From: Flavobacteriales bacterium
GTDB taxonomy: Bacteria > Bacteroidota > Bacteroidia > Flavobacteriales > BACL11
Reading direction: 5' to 3'
Assembly (NCBI GenBank): GCA_002710495.1
Contig: PAKE01000036.1
Coordinates: 2,157 to 17,339, forward strand
Length of the DNA stretch: 15,183 nucleotides
Of this stretch, positions 5,280 to 12,420 are shown in pieces (the first letter of the stretch is position 1; every line of letters starts with the position of its first letter). The notes under the pieces were generated by a model. That model made no database searches. It worked only from the letters and a program-made list of their open reading frames with translations, and had not been told where the DNA came from. The position numbers were made by a program, and so were the translations under genes.

Positions 5280-6806
5280 ATGAAAAAAATTTTCCGTTCT
5301 TTTGGGTATCCTGAGGTAGTATGGCTACCAAAAAGCGAACACTCCTTTTTAACATTTATATGTATCTCCTTTATTGCTGCAATGTTTTTAAGTCCCTATC
5401 CACAATATGCTATGTGGGCAGGGTTTTTGTTTGCTGCTTATGCTGCAATTGCAAACGATAGTATTCAAACATTAGGAACTTTTATCGCCTCAAATCAAGA
5501 TAAAAAATGGTGGATTCTATGGATTTTTATTGGAGGTATCTTTATAATGACTATGTCTTATAGTTGGCTAACCGTCGATGAAAATGGACTCACTATATTC
5601 TCTCCAAAACTAGAATCAAAAGAAGATCAAGAAAAGTTCGAAGAAGAAGTGTTTGATAATTTATCTATCCGTATTTCAAAAAAAGATGATAATTATATTG
5701 AATGGAATATAAAAGATATTGGAATAGACGGATCTACAAATTACGATAAAGATTATTTAAATCCTGATTATGGAAATTGTTTCTTTTTAAATAAGGAAAA
5801 GGAACTATGTAATATCTATAATATTACTGTAAAAGATGAATTATCTACATATTATGAATACGATACAGTTTTTTTTAAAAATCTAACAACTAATCAAGAA
5901 GGGGTAATTAGTTTTGATGATCTGGTTTTTAAATTATATCCTGACGGAATAATTGATCGAGATGTAAGTCATGCTCGCTTATCTGCAAAAGGATTTGAAA
6001 AATCCCCAAGGTGGTTTCATTTTCTGCAAATTGCAGCTCCGATATTCTTGCTAATTCTTACAAGACTAAGAATGCCCGTTTCAACAACTTTTATACTTCT
6101 TACTTCTTTTGCGGTTGGCCCAGCAGCTGTAGGGAAAGTGCTTGCAAAAAGTATGAGTGGATATGTCTTGGCATTCATATTAGGATTGGTCTTTTTTACT
6201 CTTGTTGCAAGACTATCAAAAAAATATTTTACGGGTAAAGCTCATTTTGGATGGACAATTGCTCAATGGTTAACCTCTGGAACACTTTGGGCAGTATGGC
6301 TAAGTCAAGATGCGGCAAATATCGCAGTATATCTAAATAGAAGTTTGGATGGAGGGTCATTCGCTGCATTTTTATCTATTATAGTAATTGGATTAGGACT
6401 ACTACTATACTTTAAAGGAGGAAGGATTCAAAAAATAGTAACAGAAAAATCTGTAGTAACAGACGTGAGGTTTGCAACACTAATTGATTTTATATATTGC
6501 ATTATTCTCTTCTATTTCAAACTGCATTCTAAAGTTCCAATGAGCACTACATGGGTGTTTATTGGATTATTAGCTGGAAGAGAGCTAGGAATGGCTATCA
6601 TGAAAACAGGGGGAAGCAGTATTTTTCGTTCAATAAAATTAGGAGTTAAAGATATGTCGTTTGCTCTTATTGGATTAATTATTTCTATTGCTATAGCAAT
6701 TGGAGTGAATGAAAATTTAACTGTAGAAATAATGATGACAGAAATGCCACAACAATTCTCTAAAGCATTCGTTGACTTCTTCGGAAAACTAGGAATTAAT
6801 CTTTAA
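5280..6806 (+). CDS. PiT-family inorganic phosphate transporter with large hydrophilic insert
   Basis: The 508-residue inner-membrane protein has the duplicated PiT (PHO4) signatures. In the first half are AIANDSIQTLGTFI (57-70) and RMPVSTTFILL (264-274), and in the second DAANIAVYL (344-352) and KVPMSTTWVF (418-427). The paired N-D and P-x-S-T-T elements line the substrate site of ion-coupled phosphate carriers. About ten hydrophobic segments can be seen. Residues about 98-228 form a hydrophilic, Asp/Glu/Lys/Asn-rich block with no membrane segment, inserted between MSYSW and DVSHARLSAKGFEKSP. As I recall them, homologues in related genomes join these two places with only a few residues, so this copy is unusually long. 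It lies divergent from phoB, behind a Pho-box-like array, and is followed after 23 bp by a porin gene. The PiT family is clear; phosphate as substrate is well supported by context. Confidence 0.85.
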   Translation: MKKIFRSFGYPEVVWLPKSEHSFLTFICISFIAAMFLSPYPQYAMWAGFLFAAYAAIANDSIQTLGTFIASNQDKKWWILWIFIGGIFIMTMSYSWLTVDENGLTIFSPKLESKEDQEKFEEEVFDNLSIRISKKDDNYIEWNIKDIGIDGSTNYDKDYLNPDYGNCFFLNKEKELCNIYNITVKDELSTYYEYDTVFFKNLTTNQEGVISFDDLVFKLYPDGIIDRDVSHARLSAKGFEKSPRWFHFLQIAAPIFLLILTRLRMPVSTTFILLTSFAVGPAAVGKVLAKSMSGYVLAFILGLVFFTLVARLSKKYFTGKAHFGWTIAQWLTSGTLWAVWLSQDAANIAVYLNRSLDGGSFAAFLSIIVIGLGLLLYFKGGRIQKIVTEKSVVTDVRFATLIDFIYCIILFYFKLHSKVPMSTTWVFIGLLAGRELGMAIMKTGGSSIFRSIKLGVKDMSFALIGLIISIAIAIGVNENLTVEIMMTEMPQQFSKAFVDFFGKLGINL

Positions 6807-6829
6807 CAATAGAAAAATTAAATAAAAAA

Positions 6830-7795
6830 ATGAAAAAAACCACTTTGTTATTATGCGGCCTATTGTTTATTACAACACAATCCTTCGGACAAGGAACACC
6901 ATCAGTAAAAATATTTGCAAACTATAATGCGGACACGGAAAGTGACTTTAAAGAATTTGAAATTAAAAGGTCATATCTTGGATATAGTTATAAGTTTGAC
7001 GACAAGTTTTCTGCTAAAATAACTTTTGATGTGGGAAGTAATTCCGGAGGGTCAGCCTACACAGCTTTTCTGAAAATTGCATCTGTAAACTGGAAAGCTT
7101 CGGAAAACATGTCCCTAAATTTTGGAATGATAGGCACGAAAAACTTTAAATTTATGGAAAAGAGTTGGGGGAAAAGATATGTAGAAAAAAGTGCTCTTGA
7201 CCAATATAAATGGGCAAGCTCTGCAGATGCTGGAATTAGCGGAACATATAAGGTAACAGAAAAAATAATTGTAGATGCTCAACTCATTAATGGAGAAGGA
7301 TATAAGAAGTCTCAAACTTCAGATGGTGTTTTTAGGAGCGGAGCTGGATTAACAGTAAAGATAACAGATGATCTCTCATGTAGACTATTTAGAGATAATT
7401 TACCAACTGCAAACGACACACTAGAAACTCAAACTATTACATCAGGCGCAATAAATTACACAGGTTCTAATTATAATGTAGGTCTTGAAAGAAATATAAT
7501 GCAAAATGAAGATCATATTACAAATTCAATGAATCGTGAGATATTATCTTTATATGGTTCTATTAATTTAGCAGGGTATACAATGTTTCTAAGAAGAGAT
7601 ATGATCTCTACCAGTAATGAAAACACTATACAATCAGGAGATGGGAGTGCACAAATATTTGGTATAGAAAAACAAATTACTAAAGGAATTAAAATTGCAC
7701 TTAACGTTAGATCATGGGAAGATGAAACTTTATCAGATTCAGGCAACTCCATGGAGGATAGATCAGTGTTTTTAAATGTTGAATGTAAATTTTAA
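6830..7795 (+). CDS. Outer-membrane porin, OprO/OprP-like, probably phosphate-responsive
   Basis: The 321-residue protein begins with a clear Sec signal peptide (MKKTTLLLCGLLFITTQSFG, cleavage near Gly20-Gln21). The mature part alternates short amphipathic strands with Gly/Asn turns, such as RSYLGYSYKF, KITFDVGS and MSLNFGMIG, and ends in VFLNVECKF. That aromatic C-terminal strand is typical of outer-membrane beta-barrels inserted by BamA. Strand-rich proteins of this kind are classed as phosphate-selective porin O/P-like, and several Bacteroidota carry one behind a PiT gene. It follows the transporter by 23 bp with no terminator, so both should be made from the same Pho-controlled promoter, giving entry across the outer and then the inner membrane. 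Anion selectivity is inferred and not visible in motifs. Confidence 0.75.
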   Translation: MKKTTLLLCGLLFITTQSFGQGTPSVKIFANYNADTESDFKEFEIKRSYLGYSYKFDDKFSAKITFDVGSNSGGSAYTAFLKIASVNWKASENMSLNFGMIGTKNFKFMEKSWGKRYVEKSALDQYKWASSADAGISGTYKVTEKIIVDAQLINGEGYKKSQTSDGVFRSGAGLTVKITDDLSCRLFRDNLPTANDTLETQTITSGAINYTGSNYNVGLERNIMQNEDHITNSMNREILSLYGSINLAGYTMFLRRDMISTSNENTIQSGDGSAQIFGIEKQITKGIKIALNVRSWEDETLSDSGNSMEDRSVFLNVECKF

Positions 7796-7820
7796 TGTTT
7801 GCTTTTTAGGGATATATTAT

Positions 7821-7860
7821 TATACCTTAGTAATGAAAAATTCAAACAGTATAAGGTGTA
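7821..7860. terminator. Weak hairpin between convergent porin and yceI-like genes
   Basis: TATACCTTA (7821-7829) can pair with TAAGGTGTA (7852-7860) with one G-U, but the loop is 22 nt and no T-run follows directly. It is the only plausible terminator-like structure in the 81-bp convergent gap. Confidence 0.2.
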
Positions 7861-7876
7861 TCTGAATATAAATAAT

Positions 7877-8563
7877 TTATTGATGAAATTTAGGATTAGT
7901 TTCGTTAATAATTAATACCTTAATATCAATATCTACTTCTTCCCAGGTCTTTGAGATTCCATCAGATCCTTTGTGTAAATCAAAACATTGTTTATGAATA
8001 CTATTAAATGCTTCCCCATTAAATTGATTTACTAAATCTAGTTTACCTTTAATATGAATAATCTTATTGGAATACTTAGAAGTCGTAAGATAGGTTGAAT
8101 ATGCAAATCGAACTGTTTTATCTTCACCAATAATATTAAAAAATACATCTATAGAATCATTGATAGGTCTTCCAAGAGTTCCTTCAATTTTAAAATTATC
8201 AGTAAGATACTTAAAAAAATAGTCCCTCAGATTCAGATCTCTAATAGGGTCACCTGATGAAGAGCTTAAAGAACTAATAGAAAAATTTAGACCATCTACT
8301 AAATCATCAATTGAATTAAATGATTTATTTTCTCTATCAGTACTAAACTCACGAAACGATCCTGATACTGCTATTTTTTCATTAGTTTTATATCCAATCC
8401 AATTAACTGCTGTATTTTCTGCAGTCATATCAAGTTTATATGATAGTTCTTCTGGAAGAGGTAGTGTTTTCTGAATGGTTTCAGAATTCTCTTTATTATT
8501 ACATGAAAATATGATAAAAGATAATGAAAGAGGCAATAAGAAGTGATGATAAATATTCTTCAT
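7877..8563 (-). CDS. YceI-like domain lipoprotein
   Basis: The 228-residue protein has a signal peptide with lipobox IIFSC, giving lipidation at Cys21, followed by a Ser/Asn/Lys-rich tether. From about residue 45 it follows the YceI pattern: an opening strand AVNWIGYKTNEKIAVSGSF, then the conserved block around DPIRDLNLRDYFF, and alternating strands to the end. YceI domains are small lipocalin-like barrels that bind long hydrophobic molecules, for example polyprenols, in the periplasm. Lipid-anchored versions are common in Bacteroidota, and the ligand is usually unknown. The gene is monocistronic, convergent with the porin gene and divergent from the LuxE-like operon, with overlapping promoters in a 58-bp gap. 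The family call is fairly firm, the biological role unknown. Confidence 0.75.
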   Translation of the reverse strand: MKNIYHHFLLPLSLSFIIFSCNNKENSETIQKTLPLPEELSYKLDMTAENTAVNWIGYKTNEKIAVSGSFREFSTDRENKSFNSIDDLVDGLNFSISSLSSSSGDPIRDLNLRDYFFKYLTDNFKIEGTLGRPINDSIDVFFNIIGEDKTVRFAYSTYLTTSKYSNKIIHIKGKLDLVNQFNGEAFNSIHKQCFDLHKGSDGISKTWEEVDIDIKVLIINETNPKFHQ

Positions 8564-8580
8564 TTAAGGTGTTTTAAAAG

Positions 8581-8597
8581 CAAATATACTACTTTTG
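8581..8597. promoter_or_regulatory. Back-to-back -7 elements of a divergent promoter pair
   Basis: CAAATATA (8581-8588) is TATATTTG on the minus strand and serves the yceI-like gene. TACTTTTG (8590-8597) on the plus strand serves the LuxE-like operon. The two boxes are separated by one base, so polymerase binding should be mutually exclusive or coupled. Confidence 0.45.
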
Positions 8598-8621
8598 AAC
8601 ATCAAAACACTTTGATTAGAA

Positions 8622-9599
8622 ATGAATAGCTTATCAGAAAAAATATTTAATATAAACTCAATAGAAGATTTTAGTGAAATCTGTATGAGTCTATTTGATT
8701 TTCAGATGGAAAAAAATCCTATTTACAGTGCCTATGCAAAAATCATTTTAAAAGCGAAGAGTCCGAAAAATATAAATGAAATTCCTTTTTTGCCAATTGA
8801 GTTTTTTAAAACAGAGCAAATAATCTGTACGGGGCAAAAAACAGAGCAAATATTTCTGAGTAGCGGAACTACAGGAAACCAAAGTAAGCATCTGATCTCT
8901 GATTTAGAAATTTATAAAAAATCTTTCCGAAAATCTTTTGATGAATTTTATGGAAACATATCTGAATATTGTATTTTATCTCTGTTGCCAAATTACAGAG
9001 AGAGAGAAGGTTCTTCCTTAATATATATGGTGGATGACTTTATCAAAAATTCTCAGCACCCTAAAAGTGGTTTTTATATGAATAATTACAAGGGGATTTC
9101 ATCAACTTTGGAAGAATTAGAAAAAACAGGACAGAAAACAATTCTAATTGGGGTAAGTTATGCGTTACTAGATTTAGCGAATCAATTTCCTCAAAATTTA
9201 AAACAGACAATAATAATGGAAACTGGAGGCACAAAAGGGGTGCGAAAAGAAATGATAAAAGAAGAATTACATAAAATTCTTAAGAATGCTTTCTCATTAA
9301 AAAAAATACATTCGGAATATGGAATGACGGAATTACTTTCGCAAAGCTATTCCGAAGGAGATAATATTTTTAAATCTCCCTCATGGAAAAAAATTCTTAT
9401 TAGAGATGTTAATGATCCTCTCACTATTATTGGGAATGATAAAACTGGAGGAATAAATATAATAGATTTGTCAAATATCTATTCCTGCCCTTTTATTGCT
9501 ACGCAAGATTTAGGGAAAACTTTTGATGATGGTTCATTTTCGGTACTTGGAAGGTTTGACAACTCAGACGTAAGGGGTTGTAATTTACTTATACAATGA
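8622..9599 (+). CDS. LuxE-like acyl-protein synthetase / ANL-superfamily adenylating protein
   Basis: The 325-residue protein carries the ANL adenylation core motifs in order: the P-loop SSGTTGNQSK (80-89), HSEYGMTELLSQSY (230-243, the A5 region), TQDLG (295-299, with the ribose-contacting Asp) and VLGRFDNSDVRGC (308-320). The C-terminal lid domain with the catalytic Lys is absent, as in LuxE proteins. LuxE activates a fatty acid as acyl-AMP and transfers it to an enzyme thiol, but no luxA, B, C or D gene is present, so light production is not implied. Stand-alone LuxE-like genes are frequent in Flavobacteriia and their substrate is not known to me. Its TGA overlaps the next ATG by 4 bases (ATGA), so it is translationally coupled to the acetyltransferase. 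Confidence 0.8.
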   Translation: MNSLSEKIFNINSIEDFSEICMSLFDFQMEKNPIYSAYAKIILKAKSPKNINEIPFLPIEFFKTEQIICTGQKTEQIFLSSGTTGNQSKHLISDLEIYKKSFRKSFDEFYGNISEYCILSLLPNYREREGSSLIYMVDDFIKNSQHPKSGFYMNNYKGISSTLEELEKTGQKTILIGVSYALLDLANQFPQNLKQTIIMETGGTKGVRKEMIKEELHKILKNAFSLKKIHSEYGMTELLSQSYSEGDNIFKSPSWKKILIRDVNDPLTIIGNDKTGGINIIDLSNIYSCPFIATQDLGKTFDDGSFSVLGRFDNSDVRGCNLLIQ

Positions 9600-10099
9600 T
9601 AATCAGAAAAGCAAATAAAACAGATTTGGATAATATCATGTTGATGTATACATCTTGTGTGAAAGGGATGATTGCAAACGACATTGATCAATGGGATGAA
9701 ACTTACCCGAATGCTGTTATAATTATGGAAGATTTGATTGCTCAAACTTATTTTGTGGCTATTGAAAATAATGTCATTATAGGTGGAGTAAATATAGATA
9801 AAGATCAGCATAAAACTTATTTAGATATAAATTGGGAAGATACATCTAATTCTTTTTTGGTAGTGCACCGATTGGCAGTAAAAGAAGAATTCTGGAAGAA
9901 AAAGATTGGTAAAAAATTAATGATTTTTGCTGAAAATATGGTAATAGAAAAAGGATTGATATCTATTCGATTGGATACTTATAGTGGTAACCCAAAAGCT
10001 ATGGAGTTTTATAGAAGATTAGGTTATAGAGAATTAGGGTCCATCAATTTGAAACCCAACAAAAATGAGTATTATTGTTTTGAAAAAATTATCAAATGA
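9596..10099 (+). CDS. GNAT-family N-acetyltransferase
   Basis: The 167-residue protein shows the GNAT fold. An N-terminal IIRKANKTDLDNIM helix leads to motif A (VHRLAVKEEFWKKKIGKKLM, 90-109) with the acetyl-CoA pyrophosphate loop KKKIGKKL, and motif B (NPKAMEFYRRLGY, 132-144) holds the conserved Tyr. The loop is Lys-rich where the textbook form is Q/RxxGxG/A. Residues 27-38 (ANDIDQWDETYP) resemble a segment I recall from Bacteroidota members. The substrate cannot be told. It overlaps both neighbours by four bases, so the trio LuxE-like, GNAT, MBL lipoprotein is one coupled operon. The shared role is unknown; acyl activation plus acetyl transfer hints at modification of a small molecule or a protein. 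Confidence 0.85.
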   Translation: MIIRKANKTDLDNIMLMYTSCVKGMIANDIDQWDETYPNAVIIMEDLIAQTYFVAIENNVIIGGVNIDKDQHKTYLDINWEDTSNSFLVVHRLAVKEEFWKKKIGKKLMIFAENMVIEKGLISIRLDTYSGNPKAMEFYRRLGYRELGSINLKPNKNEYYCFEKIIK

Positions 10100-11055
10100 A
10101 AAATATACTATTAATCAGTGTTGTATGTCTTTTTTCCTGTAATTCTCAAAAGGAAGAAGCTCCAATATCTGAAAAAAATTCTGTAGAGGAAGAAATTCCA
10201 CAAACTCCATATGTTATGGTTTTGGGAGTAGCTCAGGATGCAGGATATCCTCAGATGAATTGTAAGAAAGAATGCTGTGCAGCAGCTTGGAATAATTCTG
10301 CATTACAAAAGACTACCTCTTGCCTAGCAATTGTAGATCCAACTACAAATGAGCAATGGATTATAGACGCTACTCCTAATATTAAAAAGCAATTGCAATT
10401 ATTGAAAAATAAAACGGGAACAGAAAAAATTGATGGAGTACTACTAACTCATGCTCATATGGGCCATTATACAGGATTGATGCATTTCGGTAGAGAAGTA
10501 ATGGGAACAAATGGAATTCCTGCTTTTGCTATGCCAAAAATGACAACTTTCTTGCAAGAGAATGGGCCTTGGAGTCAATTGGTGGAATTAGAAAATATTA
10601 GTTTGAGAAAACTAAAATCAGACTCAACTTTTCAGTTGAATAAGAATATTAAAGTAACTCCATTTTTAGTTCCTCATAGAGATGAATTTTCGGAAACAGT
10701 TGGTTATGAAGTTATAATAAATAACAAAATCTTAATTTTTATTCCGGATATTGACAAATGGGAAAGGTGGGAAACTGACATTGTACAACTAATACAAAAA
10801 GTAGATTATGCCTTTTTGGATGCCACCTTTTATAAAAACGGAGAACTAAAAAGAGATATGAGTGAAATACCTCATCCATTTGTAGAGGAAAGTATGGAAT
10901 TGTTTTCTTCTCTTTCGGATGCTGATAAACAAAAAATACATTTCATTCATTTTAACCACACCAACCCATTATTAATTGAAGAAAGCTCTGCCCAAAAAGA
11001 AGTTTTTGAAAAAGGATTTAATTTGTCGAAAGAAGGTCAGGTTATAAGATTCTAG
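10096..11055 (+). CDS. PqqB-like MBL-fold metallo-hydrolase, predicted lipoprotein
   Basis: The 319-residue protein has a short signal peptide with lipobox CLFSC (lipidation at Cys15) and a Glu/Ser tether. The metallo-beta-lactamase fold follows: VLGVAQDAGYPQMNC (43-56), THAHMGHYTGL (118-128), PHRDE (193-197), FIPDIDKW (215-222), LDATFY (241-246) and HFNHTNP (285-291). It is related to PqqB but has no pqq genes nearby, so PQQ synthesis is not implied. The classic HxHxDH reads HAHMGH, with Gly in place of the metal-site Asp. I recall the same substitution in other members, so one metal site is probably altered. A cysteine-rich patch (Cys56, Cys60, Cys61, Cys76) is of interest. It is the last gene of the three-gene operon and is predicted to act at a membrane surface outside the cytoplasm. 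Confidence 0.82.
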   Translation: MKNILLISVVCLFSCNSQKEEAPISEKNSVEEEIPQTPYVMVLGVAQDAGYPQMNCKKECCAAAWNNSALQKTTSCLAIVDPTTNEQWIIDATPNIKKQLQLLKNKTGTEKIDGVLLTHAHMGHYTGLMHFGREVMGTNGIPAFAMPKMTTFLQENGPWSQLVELENISLRKLKSDSTFQLNKNIKVTPFLVPHRDEFSETVGYEVIINNKILIFIPDIDKWERWETDIVQLIQKVDYAFLDATFYKNGELKRDMSEIPHPFVEESMELFSSLSDADKQKIHFIHFNHTNPLLIEESSAQKEVFEKGFNLSKEGQVIRF

Positions 11056-11074
11056 TATTTACAAGAAAGATAAG

Positions 11075-11364
11075 ATGAGTGATAAATCATTATTAAGTAT
11101 TGAAAAACTGATTGAAAAACTAAATTTTCTTAAAAAAGAAACTATTGGAAAATGGGGGGAGATGAAAATTTAGAGTGAGATTATGAAAAAGATGTACTAA
11201 TTCAAAAACTTAATAACCTTATTGATCTTAAAGGGGAAATAGATCATCCTATATATGGTAAAATGGAAAGTGAAAAAATTAAATTTCTTATTATTCACCA
11301 TACTACTCATCATTTTAATCAATTTAATTTATTATCTTCGTGGTATGTTAGAAACTATTTTTAG
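11075..11364 (+). pseudogene. Internally deleted DUF1569/DinB-like gene
   Basis: Two conserved ends remain in different frames. The 5' piece (11075-11170) reads MSDKSLLSIEKLIEKLNFL, then KKETIGKWGEM, and stops at TAG 11171. The 3' piece (from 11185, another frame) reads EKDVLIQKLNNLIDLKGEI, then DHPIYGKMESEKIKFLIIH and HTTHHFNQFNLL, to a TAG at 11362-11364. Start (WGxM) and end (HPxxGKM...HHxxQF) match the DUF1569/DinB-like four-helix fold, whose usual length is about 150 residues. Some 60-80 residues of the middle, with part of the metal ligands, are missing. A frameshift and further in-frame stops at the junction (about 11160-11185) rule out expression as one protein. Family placement comes from memory of the two terminal motifs. 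Confidence 0.62.
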
Positions 11365-11587
11365 TATATCATTTTTTCTTTTTAGTGGTAATATAATAGA
11401 CACAAAACTTACTCATCATAAGTATGAAAAAGAGAATTATAAAGAAATTTTCCACTTGAAAAACAAAGAATCTGTTAATACATACTGTGTTAAACACTCT
11501 GAAGTTGAAAATGTTAAGAAAATCAAGTGGAATCGACATGGTGGTTTACAAGAAGCTAACTATAAAGTATCTAAACCAACTGAGTAG
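11345..11587 (+). CDS. Uncertain small ORF, hypothetical
   Basis: An open frame runs from an ATG at 11255 to TAG at 11585-11587, but its first 30 or so codons read the DUF1569 relic out of frame. If anything is real it begins at the ATG at 11345 (MLETIFSISFFLFSG), giving 80 residues. These have a short hydrophobic N-terminus that could be a weak signal peptide, then a Lys/Asn/His-rich polar tail with one Cys (NTYCVKHSEVENVKKIKW). I recognise no family and see no promoter of its own. Given the two relics on either side it may be the end of another dead gene. Confidence 0.25.
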   Translation: MLETIFSISFFLFSGNIIDTKLTHHKYEKENYKEIFHLKNKESVNTYCVKHSEVENVKKIKWNRHGGLQEANYKVSKPTE

Positions 11588-11608
11588 GTATCAACCTAAA
11601 TTACCTCT

Positions 11609-11650
11609 CTACACTACCGTAACTGATTTTACTAAATTTCTTGGTTGATT
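11609..11650 (-). pseudogene. glmS: Stray 3' tail of glmS
   Basis: Directly after the stop of the esterase gene, the minus strand encodes NQPRNLVKSVTVV followed by TAG. This reproduces the C-terminus of glucosamine-6-phosphate synthase, which in E. coli ends DQPRNLAKSVTVE. Ten of the eleven residues from Gln to the last shared Val agree, and the stop falls one codon later, as in GlmS. No upstream GlmS sequence is present, since the esterase occupies that place. It is therefore a 3' fragment left by rearrangement or decay, not a gene. Confidence 0.65.
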
Positions 11651-12420
11651 TATAACAAACAAAATCCCATAACCTCATTATAAAATATTTCAGACTGCTC
11701 AGCATGTAACCAATGTCCCGCTTCCTCAATTGTTGCAATACTAAAATCTAAAAAGTGTTTGTTTATAATTAGTTCGTCTTCAGTTGTTATATAATTGGAA
11801 TTTTCTCCTCTTATAAAATGAGTTGGAACATCACAAACACCTTTTACAAAATCTGCCTCCTGTATGTTATTTACTTTCTCCAAAAGTACTTCAATATTAA
11901 AACGCCAAGCAAATTCTTTGTTTTCGTTTCTATATAAATTTTTCAAAAGAAACAAGCGCATTCCTTTATCCTCATAAGTGGAAGCAAGTAATTTGTCAAT
12001 CTCCTCTCTTTTTTCAAAATTTTCTAAAGGTAATCTGTAAAGTGTGCTTAATAAATTTTGATGAAAATCAGTACCATACCTTCTTGGAGCCATATCAGCA
12101 ACTATTAATTTTTCTATTTTATCAGGATATAAAAATGCAAATTTCATGGCCACCTTCCCCCCTAAAGAATGACCTAAGATAATTGGTTTTTCTATATTAT
12201 TATCCTCCATATATTCTAATACATCTCCGCACATCACCTCATAATTAAAATCATCAGAATGAGGAGATCTTCCATGATTTCTTAAATCTAGCAGATGCAC
12301 TCTACAATATTTTGAAAACTGTTTCCCAAGGGAATTCCAATTATCGCTCATACCAAACAATCCATGAATAATTATTAAATCCTGCGCTTTATCTCCATAT
12401 ATTTTTGAATAAAGTTTCAT
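11650..12420 (-). CDS. Alpha/beta-hydrolase esterase, YbfF-like
   Basis: The 256-residue cytoplasmic protein is an alpha/beta-hydrolase: oxyanion-hole HGLFG (19-23), LLDLRNHGRS (43-52) and the nucleophile elbow GHSLGGK (83-89) with Ser85. It also has VADMAPRRY (107-115) with Asp109, and AGHWLHAE (234-241) with His236. The usual acid after strand 7 is replaced by RGENSNY (204-210), an Asn-Ser pair. This fits YbfF-type esterases, where I recall Asp from the strand-6 region and this Ser completing an unusual catalytic set. YbfF enzymes cleave short-chain and acyl-CoA esters in vitro. The ATG directly abuts the pdxJ stop (TAGATG), so the two are co-transcribed, but a functional link to vitamin B6 is not evident. 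Confidence 0.82.
   Translation of the reverse strand: MKLYSKIYGDKAQDLIIIHGLFGMSDNWNSLGKQFSKYCRVHLLDLRNHGRSPHSDDFNYEVMCGDVLEYMEDNNIEKPIILGHSLGGKVAMKFAFLYPDKIEKLIVADMAPRRYGTDFHQNLLSTLYRLPLENFEKREEIDKLLASTYEDKGMRLFLLKNLYRNENKEFAWRFNIEVLLEKVNNIQEADFVKGVCDVPTHFIRGENSNYITTEDELIINKHFLDFSIATIEEAGHWLHAEQSEIFYNEVMGFCLL

Noticed and set aside
8622..9599. A possible bioluminescence (lux) locus
   Set aside because: Only a LuxE-like protein is present; there is no luciferase, reductase or thioesterase gene, and solitary LuxE-like genes are common in flavobacteria.
9479..9811. A minus-strand open frame of 110 codons
   Set aside because: It lies antisense across the LuxE-GNAT junction, both of which have clear family motifs; its composition is that of a shadow frame.
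10096..11055. A PQQ biosynthesis gene (pqqB)
   Set aside because: The protein is a lipoprotein with an altered metal motif and no other pqq gene is nearby; only the fold is shared.
11255..11344. N-terminal 30 codons of the longer version of the hypothetical ORF, which look like a membrane helix
   Set aside because: The same bases encode the recognisable C-terminal DUF1569 motif in another frame, so the hydrophobic run is a by-product of that sequence.
11585..11598. Short hairpin TAGGT-ATCA-ACCTA as a terminator
   Set aside because: The stem is only 5 bp with no following T-run, and it overlaps the relic region; no support beyond chance.
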